9,312 bases of DNA from an uncultured Oscillospiraceae bacterium (GTDB lineage Bacteria > Bacillota > Clostridia > Oscillospirales > Ruminococcaceae): positions 1 to 9,312 of the forward strand of contig CAUDDP010000072.1 in NCBI GenBank assembly GCA_958448395.1, read 5' to 3'. This document shows positions 1-5,448 of the stretch, piece by piece (positions within the stretch are counted from its first letter, which is position 1; each line of letters starts with the position of its first letter). The translations under genes were made by a program, and so were the position numbers. Below the pieces are notes generated by a model that worked only from the letters and a program-made list of their open reading frames with translations, did not search any database and was not told the DNA's origin.

Positions 1-1047
1 CAATTGCATTCTTTGTGCTCTTGATTGTAGAATCGTTTTTGACGTTTACTATAGCATTTTGCAATTAAGCCATGCTTCACAGGAAGCTGCTGTTTTGGTT
101 GGCATTGAACCCATATTCAAAATAGATTTGAAACGCTTGAACACCATTTCTACCTGCCAGCGCAAGCGATACAATGCAAGAATTTGTTCCGCTGAAAAAG
201 TTTCATTCAATGAAGTCACAACAAAGAAATAGTTGTGTGCAAATTTTGTTTCCTCTGAAAACTTGCGCTGTTTTCTTACTTCTGTTCGCCGAACAACCTT
301 CTGTTCATATTCTTTCTCCTCATCTGTTTTTTGTATTGCACATATTCTGACCGGCTTGCATTCCTTGTCGGAATTGCGATAGTATACGATAAAATCCCGG
401 CTGACTGTTTCTACCTTTTTTAACAGATCGCTAAGTGAAATTGTATTTCCATCTTTTTCATATAACTGGAATGCTTTACTTTTTAATCATAAAATGAAAT
501 CAGCACCTGATTTCAGGCAGTATTCCATTCCTGTGATCGTGGCATAAGCGCGATCACCTAGAATCAGGTCTTTTGGCTGAAGTGGAAAATTTTTCAGACT
601 CTCTCCTGTCTTTTCCGATGTGATCTGAAACATCTCACTACTCATTGAAAACAAATTGACAGCATAATGTAACCGCCATATTTGCTTGACTGCCCCTTTG
701 CTGGTAATATCCGATGCATCAATTGCCATCACTCGATAGTTCTCCAACTCCTTGGGTTTTTGATATATCTGATATTCATTTATTGCCATATGCTGATTGA
801 TCCACTTTATCCAGTCGTTACAGCGGTTGAAGCGTTTCATAAATCCAACATCACTGATATCCACCGACAGAAACGTTTTGGCATAGTTCTGTGTATCAAT
901 TAATGATCAATCATACGCATAATACAGGCACAACGTCAGTAGTGTTTCTTCATCTTGTATTCCTTTTTTTCTGCTCATTGCCTTTGTTGCCCAACATGCT
1001 TCTTTATATCCTTCCGGTAACTCTTTCATAATATCCTTCAGTTCCAT
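1..1047 (-). pseudogene. IS4-family transposase, interrupted by stop codons, 3' end outside or lost
   Basis: One continuous minus-strand frame runs from the ATG at 1047 (preceded by AAAAGGGTG) to the window edge, and reads as an IS4-type DDE transposase once its stops are ignored. The first catalytic Asp is in VMAIDASDI (codon 718-720). The second is in LILGDRAYATITGMEY (codon 553-555). The Glu lies in YRLRWQVEMVFKRFK (codon 148-150), which fits the Y-(2)-R-(3)-E-(6)-K signature of the IS4 family. The frame is interrupted by TGA at 907-909, TGA at 487-489, and TAG plus TAA at 49-51 and 46-48. No frameshift is needed, because all pieces are in the same frame. The second TGA falls where related proteins usually have an Arg, consistent with a CGA to TGA change. 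The gene is inactive as written. Stop-codon reassignment is unlikely because proS in this window ends in TGA right after its conserved C-terminal Tyr. Confidence 0.88.
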
Positions 1048-1063
1048 TTTTTTCACCCTTTTT

Positions 1064-1092
1064 ATTATATCATGTCGGACGTAATTTGACAA
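1064..1092 (-). promoter_or_regulatory. Promoter of the IS transposase
   Basis: On the minus strand TTGTCA (1087-1092) is followed after exactly 17 bases by TATAAT (1064-1069). The predicted start of transcription, near 1057, lies only about ten bases upstream of the transposase ATG, so the leader is very short. The promoter has stayed intact although the coding frame has decayed. Confidence 0.65.
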
Positions 1093-1124
1093 TAGATTTA
1101 GGTTAGTGCAAATGGGAATAACCC

Positions 1125-1170
1125 CTCCGCCAAGCTGAGCCAGCTTGACCGCAGTTGCCATTCGGCGGAG
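1125..1170 (+). repeat. Structured intergenic repeat, copy 1
   Basis: The core CAGCTTGACCGCAGTTGCC (1141-1159) recurs at 5346-5364 and, inverted, at 9242-9260. Here the core forms a small hairpin AAGCTG-AGC-CAGCTT (1132-1146), and the whole is enclosed by CTCCGCC (1125-1131) paired with GGCGGAG (1164-1170). It sits between the IS right end and the terminator of the esterase gene. One reading frame through it spells ATAVKLAQ on the minus strand, which also appears at copy 2; I regard this as a by-product of the DNA repeat. Confidence 0.65.
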
Positions 1171-1230
1171 TAATCCACTCCATCATTTGAAAATGGATTT
1201 CCATGGTTAAAACCGCACCCCAAAGGAAAC

Positions 1231-1263
1231 AAAAACGACAGCCGGACATAGGCTGCCGTTTTG
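1231..1263 (-). terminator. Rho-independent terminator of the esterase gene
   Basis: The arms 1232-1243 and 1251-1262 pair around a seven-base loop. On the minus strand this reads AAAACGGCAGCC, loop, GGCTGTCGTTTT, with one G-U pair, and is followed by a further T. It lies about 65 bases past the stop codon of the minus-strand esterase gene. On the plus strand the same hairpin has an A-C mismatch, so the minus-strand direction is the better fit. Confidence 0.75.
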
Positions 1264-1326
1264 CAGGATTTTGGGTTCGCCAATAAGTTAAAAATATTTG
1301 AATTGCTTACTAAAGTAAATTTGAAT

Positions 1327-2832
1327 TTATTGTTTTGGATACGTATCTTTCAGAAATTCTATCAACATTTCGGGGATAAATTGATAGTGATGTGATTCGT
1401 ACAGCTTATATGTAACATTTGCATTGTGAGACTCCAGTCGATCGTTCAGCTTTGCAAGTCCCTCCAGCGTAGTATCATGACCGTTATAGCTATCGGCGTA
1501 ATCGGGATCTTCCAGCGAACCTCCGCATAGGAATACATTTTTATCGAGCACGTCGTTTCTGTCAAAGTATCCGTAATCGCTTTGACAGCCCTCAGGATCT
1601 AAGTCGAATTCCTCATCATATAGTCCCCAAAATGCCGGACTTCCTATGATGTAATTACCAAAGGGCTGATTCTCATAAAGGTCAGAGTGAAAGAGAGCAT
1701 TATGAGTGAAAACTCCGCCGTTGGAGTGACCATAAAGAGAAGAATTTGCATAGTCGATATTGTAATTTTCACCGAGATACGGCATTAAATTGTCTGTTAT
1801 AAAGTCCAGAAGCTTATTACGCTCCTGTATCAGATGCGTGAAACGGTAATATGGGTTAGTGCCGTCTATTTTATAGTTATAGCCAAGACTTACAAGGATA
1901 ACGTCAGCAGATTCGCCGTTCTCCATGACCTTGCGCAGCTCCGTATGATTTCCGAAACGCCATACGCCGTCCGTCAGTAAAAATACTGGATATGTCTTAT
2001 CTTTATCATAATTCGGGGGGAGGGTAACATGAACGAGAAATTCAGTATTAAGCTCCTCGTCGTAGATGCTGATTTCGTCTATGAAATCCTTGATCTCCTC
2101 TACTGCTGTGCGGTCATACTCCCATACGTTTCGATAGTCTGCAAACGGATCTGCATACGGGTCTGCATACGACGACGGATCGATGCTGCCCTCCGGCAAT
2201 GTTTCATAATCGCCGCTTTTCAGAACGTCGCGAATCATTTTTATCTGGCGTATTTTGCTTTCGATTACATCATCGGAAAAGCCATTCTTCTTATAATCTT
2301 CAGTCACCCAATCAAGATACTCCTCAAAGGTTTTGAGTGTTACGCTTTCTTGTTCTTCACCTGTTTCGTCATCATAGATTGTAAAAAACATTCCATTATC
2401 ATCATTGTCAGGCTCCCAAAAACCACCTGAATAATAGATTCCGTCTATCAGTGCATATATGGGATAAGTATCGGTTTCCCCCGACTCTTCCATTTTGTTG
2501 ATACCTTCGACAGCCTGTTCGTATTGCTCATCTGTAAGATCGTCATGCATACTTTCAAGATTAGCACGCAGATCGTCAGGTGTTTGTGTTTTATATTCAA
2601 TACTCACCTTATGCTCCGTATCCGCGGGATCAATAGGCACATCAAGAAGTGTAAGCTCATGTTTATCCACTCTTGAAAGCTCTGTTTCCGTCATTTTATT
2701 GACAAGCTGTATCGGTTCAGCAGTCTGCACGATCTCCGAGGACGTGCTTTCGCTGCTTTCTGTGTTACTGCTGCAAGCAGCGGCTGATAACAACATTGTA
2801 ATGGATAAAAAAATTAAAATTGCCTTTTTCAT
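1327..2832 (-). CDS. Secreted lipoprotein of the alpha/beta-hydrolase esterase family (Fes / esterase D type)
   Basis: This 501-residue protein is probably an exported, lipid-anchored serine esterase. Residues 1-20 are a lipoprotein signal: MKK, a hydrophobic stretch and SAAAC with the lipidation Cys at 20, followed by a Ser/Thr/Glu-rich spacer to about 40. Residues 45-210 are acidic, helical in appearance and not recognised. Residues 218-233 hold a small repeat (YADPYADPFADY). The catalytic domain spans about 240-500: TEFLVHVTLPPNYD, YPVFLLTDG (oxyanion side), the nucleophile elbow GHSNGG with Ser370, and ESHHYQFIPEML with the probable catalytic His at 481 or 482. This arrangement is that of the Esterase-D/enterobactin-esterase and CE1-like families. 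The substrate is unknown; acetyl or feruloyl groups on hemicellulose are plausible beside a GH44 enzyme, but that is inference. The start ATG at 2832 has AAAGGA (2839-2844) ahead of it, and the frame ends in TAA. It has its own promoter and terminator. Confidence 0.85.
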   Translation of the reverse strand: MKKAILIFLSITMLLSAAACSSNTESSESTSSEIVQTAEPIQLVNKMTETELSRVDKHELTLLDVPIDPADTEHKVSIEYKTQTPDDLRANLESMHDDLTDEQYEQAVEGINKMEESGETDTYPIYALIDGIYYSGGFWEPDNDDNGMFFTIYDDETGEEQESVTLKTFEEYLDWVTEDYKKNGFSDDVIESKIRQIKMIRDVLKSGDYETLPEGSIDPSSYADPYADPFADYRNVWEYDRTAVEEIKDFIDEISIYDEELNTEFLVHVTLPPNYDKDKTYPVFLLTDGVWRFGNHTELRKVMENGESADVILVSLGYNYKIDGTNPYYRFTHLIQERNKLLDFITDNLMPYLGENYNIDYANSSLYGHSNGGVFTHNALFHSDLYENQPFGNYIIGSPAFWGLYDEEFDLDPEGCQSDYGYFDRNDVLDKNVFLCGGSLEDPDYADSYNGHDTTLEGLAKLNDRLESHNANVTYKLYESHHYQFIPEMLIEFLKDTYPKQ

Positions 2833-2899
2833 GTCTTTTCCTTTCTACCTTTGAATTGCGATTTTGATGAGCAAGCCGTATGCTTACCCTATACCAAGG

Positions 2900-2928
2900 A
2901 TTATACCAAACCGCAACGAAAATGTCAA
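2900..2928 (-). promoter_or_regulatory. Consensus sigma-A-type promoter of the esterase gene
   Basis: On the minus strand TTGACA (2923-2928), 17 bases, then TATAAT (2900-2905): both hexamers and the spacing match the vegetative consensus exactly. Transcription should start near 2893, giving a leader of about 60 bases. No operator-like palindrome overlaps it, so strong expression is expected unless a regulator acts elsewhere. Confidence 0.85.
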
Positions 2929-3066
2929 TTTATATTGAAAAATAGAAAGACATTCCTACAAAAAAGCATCTGCCTGTCCACTTCATAGCTTGCCATATCA
3001 GTCTTACAATGTTTTCTTGAAAACTTCTTTATACCTACAGTCCTAATACTGGAGGGTTCATCGCTT

Positions 3067-3200
3067 CAGAATGCCAACGTATTTACAGATGGCTCAGAAA
3101 CGGTTGATGAGAATGATGCGAATACTTTATTGAATTTGTAATTCTGTTGATTTCGGATTTTCCAGTTATGGCAGACAGTGAAGTGCCGACTACCTCTTGA
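3067..3200 (+). pseudogene. Remnant of a dockerin-protein gene (3' end, frameshifted)
   Basis: Translation from 3067 gives QNANVFTDGSETVDENDAN followed by TL. After a one-base loss near 3130 the frame at 3132 continues EFVILLISDFPVMADSEVP and TTS, ending in TGA at 3198-3200. This matches the second half of the dockerin of the GH44 protein at 5452-5562 almost residue by residue (QNANVFTDGSDTIDENDVN, then DFVILLIAELPV), and the DNA is clearly similar too, with the relative orientation reversed. Nothing upstream of 3060 reads as the first calcium repeat, a linker or a catalytic domain. The piece is therefore the tail of a deleted gene, probably a former cellulosomal enzyme. A hairpin terminator at 3248-3278 may originally have served it. 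Confidence 0.8.
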
Positions 3201-3247
3201 GTGGTGCAACGCTATCGCAACCCCTTATAATTTACATTTATAGAAAC

Positions 3248-3279
3248 AAATGGCAGCTGTTTTTTGCAGCTGCCATTTT
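3248..3279 (-). terminator. Hairpin terminator, probably bidirectional, of proS and the dockerin remnant
   Basis: AAATGGCAGCTG (3248-3259) pairs perfectly with CAGCTGCCATTT (3267-3278) around a T-rich seven-base loop. For the minus strand it lies about 45 bases past the proS stop and is followed by TTTGTTTC. For the plus strand it follows the dockerin remnant and ends in TTTTGATTT. Either or both directions are possible. Confidence 0.72.
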
Positions 3280-3300
3280 GATTTATTCTATTTGGTTGTT

Positions 3301-3318
3301 TTGTTTCATGTGAAACAA
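3301..3318. promoter_or_regulatory. parS-like chromosome-partitioning site
   Basis: TTGTTTCATGTGAAACAA is an 18-bp palindrome broken only by its central TG. Its inner 16 bases differ at one central position from the bacterial parS consensus TGTTNCACGTGAAACA. It sits between the proS stop codon (3323-3325) and the terminator at 3248-3279, so it does not interrupt a gene. Canonical ParB would be the expected binder, not the Noc protein encoded at the right end of this window, whose known target is a different palindrome. ParB itself is not in the window. Binding is inferred from sequence alone. Confidence 0.7.
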
Positions 3319-3322
3319 CGCA

Positions 3323-4768
3323 TCAATATGCCTTTGCCCAGAGTACCATATGCTTTGCCGGCTTGCCACAGCAAATACATGTATCTGCATGATGCTTCTG
3401 TTCCAGCGGAATGCAGCGAGAACCCACACCAGTGATTTCCTTCACCTTGTCCTCACATGCTTCTTCTCCACACCACATTGCCTCAATGAAGCCATCGCCG
3501 TTCTCTTCCAGTATCTTGGAAATCTCGTCCATGGTCTTGCAGACATAGGTGTGCTTCTCTCTATTAGCAAGTGCCTTTTCATACATACCGTCGTGCACTG
3601 CCTGCAAACGTGCCTGTACCATTTCCAGCAGAGACGACAACGGACAGAACGTCTTTTCCCGATTGTGACGGGTTACCAATACACACTGCTCCTGTGCAAT
3701 ATCCTTCGGACCGATTTCCAACCGAACCGGTACGCCCTTCATTTCATATTCTGCAAACTTCCATCCCGGAGAATTGTCCGTATCATCCAGCTTCACACGC
3801 AGACCAGCAGCCTTGAGCTGTGCTTCCAGTTCTCTTGCCTTCTCCAGAACGCCTTCCTTATGCATGGCAACCGGCACAATCACAACCTGAATCGGAGCAA
3901 CTGCCGGTGGCAGTACCAGACCGTTATTATCTCCATGGGTCATAATAATCGCACCAATCAAACGAGTGGTCACACCCCAGCTGGTCTGATGTGGATACTG
4001 CAAGGTGTTATTTTTATCAGTAAACTGAATTTGGAATGCCTTTGCAAAACCGTCCCCAAAATAATGGGAGGTGCCTGCCTGTAATGCCTTGCCATCATGC
4101 ATCAATGCTTCAATGGCATAGGTTGCCACTGCACCAGCGAACTTGTCACTCTCGGTCTTTCTGCCCTTTACCACTGGCATGGCCAGTGCATCCCTACAGA
4201 AATCTGCATACACATTCAACATTTTTTCGGTTTCTGCAATGGCTTCTTCGGCTGTTGCGTGGATCGTATGTCCCTCTTGCCACAGGAACTCTCTGGAACG
4301 CAGGAATGGACGAGTTGTCTTTTCCCAGCGTACTACACTGACCCACTGATTGTAGAGCTTCGGCAGATCCCGATAACTCTGTACAATTTCTGCATAGTGA
4401 TCACAGAAAAGGGTTTCTGAGGTTGGACGTACGCAGAGCCGTTCCTCCAGCTTCTCCGAACCGCCATGTGTCACCCATGCCACTTCCGGTGCAAATCCTT
4501 CCACATGATCTTTTTCTTTTTGCAGCAGGCTTTCCGGAATAAACATCGGCATACAAACATTTTCGTGACCGGTTGCTTTAAACATGCCGTCCAGAATCTG
4601 CTGCATCTGCTCCCAGATTGCATACCCGTAAGGACGGATGACCATACATCCCTTTACACTGGTATAAGAAATCAGTTCTGCCTTTTTTACAATATCGGTA
4701 TACCACTGTGCGAAATCTTCCTCCATCGCAGTGATGGCATCCACCATTTTTTGATTATTTTTTGCCAT
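3323..4768 (-). CDS. proS: Prolyl-tRNA synthetase (ProS type 3, archaeal/eukaryotic-like)
   Basis: This enzyme charges tRNA-Pro with proline in the cytoplasm. The 481 residues match the short type-3 form, which lacks the YbaK-like editing insertion of the long bacterial ProS. Visible landmarks are the proline/ATP site with RPTSET (114-119), class II motif 2 in RWEKTTRPFLRSREFLWQEG (147-166), TSWGVTTRLIGAIIMTHGDN with GLVLPP (motif 3, 262-288), and an anticodon-binding domain from about 292. The C-terminal zinc domain has Cys433, Cys438, Cys464 and Cys467, spaced as in the Thermus enzyme, and the chain ends in the conserved Tyr (AKAY). I chose the start at 4768 because AAGGAG (4778-4783) stands nine bases upstream; the open frame continues 30 codons further to 4858, but that part covers the promoter. 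No T-box leader is visible. The stop is TGA. Confidence 0.96.
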   Translation of the reverse strand: MAKNNQKMVDAITAMEEDFAQWYTDIVKKAELISYTSVKGCMVIRPYGYAIWEQMQQILDGMFKATGHENVCMPMFIPESLLQKEKDHVEGFAPEVAWVTHGGSEKLEERLCVRPTSETLFCDHYAEIVQSYRDLPKLYNQWVSVVRWEKTTRPFLRSREFLWQEGHTIHATAEEAIAETEKMLNVYADFCRDALAMPVVKGRKTESDKFAGAVATYAIEALMHDGKALQAGTSHYFGDGFAKAFQIQFTDKNNTLQYPHQTSWGVTTRLIGAIIMTHGDNNGLVLPPAVAPIQVVIVPVAMHKEGVLEKARELEAQLKAAGLRVKLDDTDNSPGWKFAEYEMKGVPVRLEIGPKDIAQEQCVLVTRHNREKTFCPLSSLLEMVQARLQAVHDGMYEKALANREKHTYVCKTMDEISKILEENGDGFIEAMWCGEEACEDKVKEITGVGSRCIPLEQKHHADTCICCGKPAKHMVLWAKAY

Positions 4769-4808
4769 AGTTGGGTTCTCCTTTTGTGTACTGAAAAAAT
4801 TTACTATC

Positions 4809-4837
4809 AGTATAGCATAAAACCAAGAAAATTGCAA
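4809..4837 (-). promoter_or_regulatory. Promoter of proS
   Basis: On the minus strand TTGCAA (4832-4837), 17 bases, then TATACT (4809-4814). Transcription would start near 4802, leaving a leader of about 35 bases before the ATG at 4768. That is far too short for a T-box riboswitch, which often controls aminoacyl-tRNA synthetase genes in Firmicutes. Confidence 0.72.
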
Positions 4838-4986
4838 GCATTTACAGCAGCATTTCACGGAAATCCATTTTTGTATTTTCTCTCATAGATACCGATCTTA
4901 CCTTCCCTTTTATCCCTCCGGGACATTTCCTCACACTGTCAATGTCATCAACTTAAGGATTTGAACAGGCTCTGCGGAAAATTTCG
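4838..4986. other. Gene-free spacer upstream of proS
   Basis: No gene, convincing promoter or strong hairpin is seen here beyond the proS promoter. The sequence is AT-rich to about 4900 and then merges into the hairpin-rich stretch that begins at 4987. Its rightmost part (from about 4948) belongs to an open frame that runs on through the hairpins and is not credible as a protein. Confidence 0.4.
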
Positions 4987-5339
4987 TTGAAAATGTCCCA
5001 CTGGGACGTTTTCAAAATGCTGCTTTGTCGAATCATTTACCAGGGGAAAGCGGTCTTGTCCGCTTTCCCCTCGAAAAGCTGTCGCTTTTCTCACCCCTTT
5101 TCTCCGCGTGCCAAAAAGGATGGCACAGGGAATTTCGCTGCCTGCGGGCAGCGACCAGGGCTTCTCGCCCTGGACCTCGGCAGCATTTTCGAGAAATTGC
5201 TGCACCAAAAAGCTTCCATGATGATGTGAAATTGCTGAAGTGGATGACATTGGTAATCGTCTCCCGCCCTTGAGGGCATCCAATGCCCCATCTTTTCCAT
5301 TTCATAACGGTGGGTGGGCTGTCTGCGGCGACTCGCCGC
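4987..5339. repeat. Array of closely spaced perfect hairpins, non-coding
   Basis: Eight inverted repeats follow one another with short gaps: 4987-4999/5003-5015 (13 bp with one G-T pair, loop 3), 5042-5053/5060-5071 (12 bp perfect, loop 6), 5074-5080/5085-5091 approximately (GAAAAGC/GCTTTTC), 5108-5113/5121-5126, 5136-5142/5147-5153, 5155-5161/5167-5173, 5274-5279/5283-5288 and 5325-5331/5333-5339. Between 5174 and 5273 no stem was found. The stems differ from each other in sequence, so this is not a simple tandem repeat or a CRISPR array. Open frames exist on both strands, but they have no ribosome binding sites, overlap each other and encode low-complexity mixtures, so I call no gene. It lies between the proS promoter and the GH44 terminator. 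Possible identities are a decayed mobile element, a mosaic of repetitive palindromes, or a structured RNA. Confidence 0.6.
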
Positions 5340-5381
5340 CTGAGCCAGCTTGACCGCAGTCGCCTGCGGCGTACAACCCAC
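5310..5381 (+). repeat. Structured intergenic repeat, copy 2
   Basis: The core CAGCTTGACCGCAGTCGCC (5346-5364) matches copies at 1141-1159 and 9242-9260. It is enclosed by GTGGGT (5310-5315) paired with ACCCAC (5376-5381). An inner stem GGCGACT (5327-5333) with AGTCGCC (5358-5364) competes with the short hairpin 5325-5339, so two folds are possible. The left arm of the AAGCTG/CAGCTT hairpin seen in the other copies is reduced to CTG here. It ends only six bases before the GH44 terminator arm. Confidence 0.6.
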
Positions 5382-5386
5382 ATCAC

Positions 5387-5427
5387 AAAAAACGGAATGC
5401 AGACTGGAAAGCTGCATTCCGTTTTTT
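5387..5427 (-). terminator. Rho-independent terminator of the GH44 gene
   Basis: A 16-bp perfect stem, AAAAAACGGAATGCAG (5387-5402) with CTGCATTCCGTTTTTT (5412-5427), encloses a nine-base loop. On the minus strand it lies about 20 bases past the GH44 stop codon and ends in a run of six T. The matching A run makes it symmetrical, so it would also stop plus-strand transcripts coming from the hairpin array. Confidence 0.9.
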
Positions 5428-5448
5428 CACATATTAGAATATAGGAAT

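Larger units (their letters stand above)
1..1110 (-). mobile_element. IS4-family insertion sequence, right part, decayed
   Basis: This stretch is an insertion sequence read on the minus strand and cut by the left window edge. It consists of a broken DDE transposase reading frame, a promoter directly in front of it (1064-1092), and about 20-50 bases of AT-rich end sequence beyond the promoter. The left end is outside the window, so terminal inverted repeats and a target-site duplication cannot be tested here. The right boundary is uncertain: it must lie between about 1092 and 1125, where the structured repeat begins. With several in-frame stops the element should not move by itself, although a transposase supplied in trans could act on intact ends if they survive. 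Confidence 0.7.

Noticed and set aside
46..909. Reassigned TGA codons in the transposase frame
   Set aside because: TGA ends proS immediately after its conserved final Tyr, and TAG and TAA also interrupt the transposase frame. Ordinary gene decay explains all of them.
907..1161. A small separate protein starting at 1161 (MATAVKLAQLGG...)
   Set aside because: Its first part is translated repeat copy 1 and promoter. Its second part is the N-terminus of the broken transposase starting at 1047.
2029..2430. Plus-strand open frame of 133 codons opposite the esterase
   Set aside because: It is the antisense of a gene with clear domain motifs and has no ribosome binding site or recognisable content. 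The same applies to the plus-strand frames opposite proS and the GH44 gene.
3250..3435. Plus-strand open frame of 61 codons after the dockerin remnant
   Set aside because: It begins inside the terminator hairpin, passes through the parS-like site and runs antisense into proS.
4769..4858. Thirty extra N-terminal residues on proS
   Set aside because: This part would overlap the proS promoter and leader, is Cys/Phe-rich and unlike ProS. The ATG at 4768 has a good ribosome binding site and gives the usual family length.
4987..5339. CRISPR array or integron attC array
   Set aside because: The stems and loops differ from unit to unit, spacing is irregular, and no repeated unit, cas gene or integrase is present.
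4948..5417. Overlapping open frames on both strands of about 80-117 codons in the hairpin region
   Set aside because: They overlap each other in different frames, lack ribosome binding sites and simply translate the inverted repeats. The openness of several frames follows from the GC-rich palindromes.
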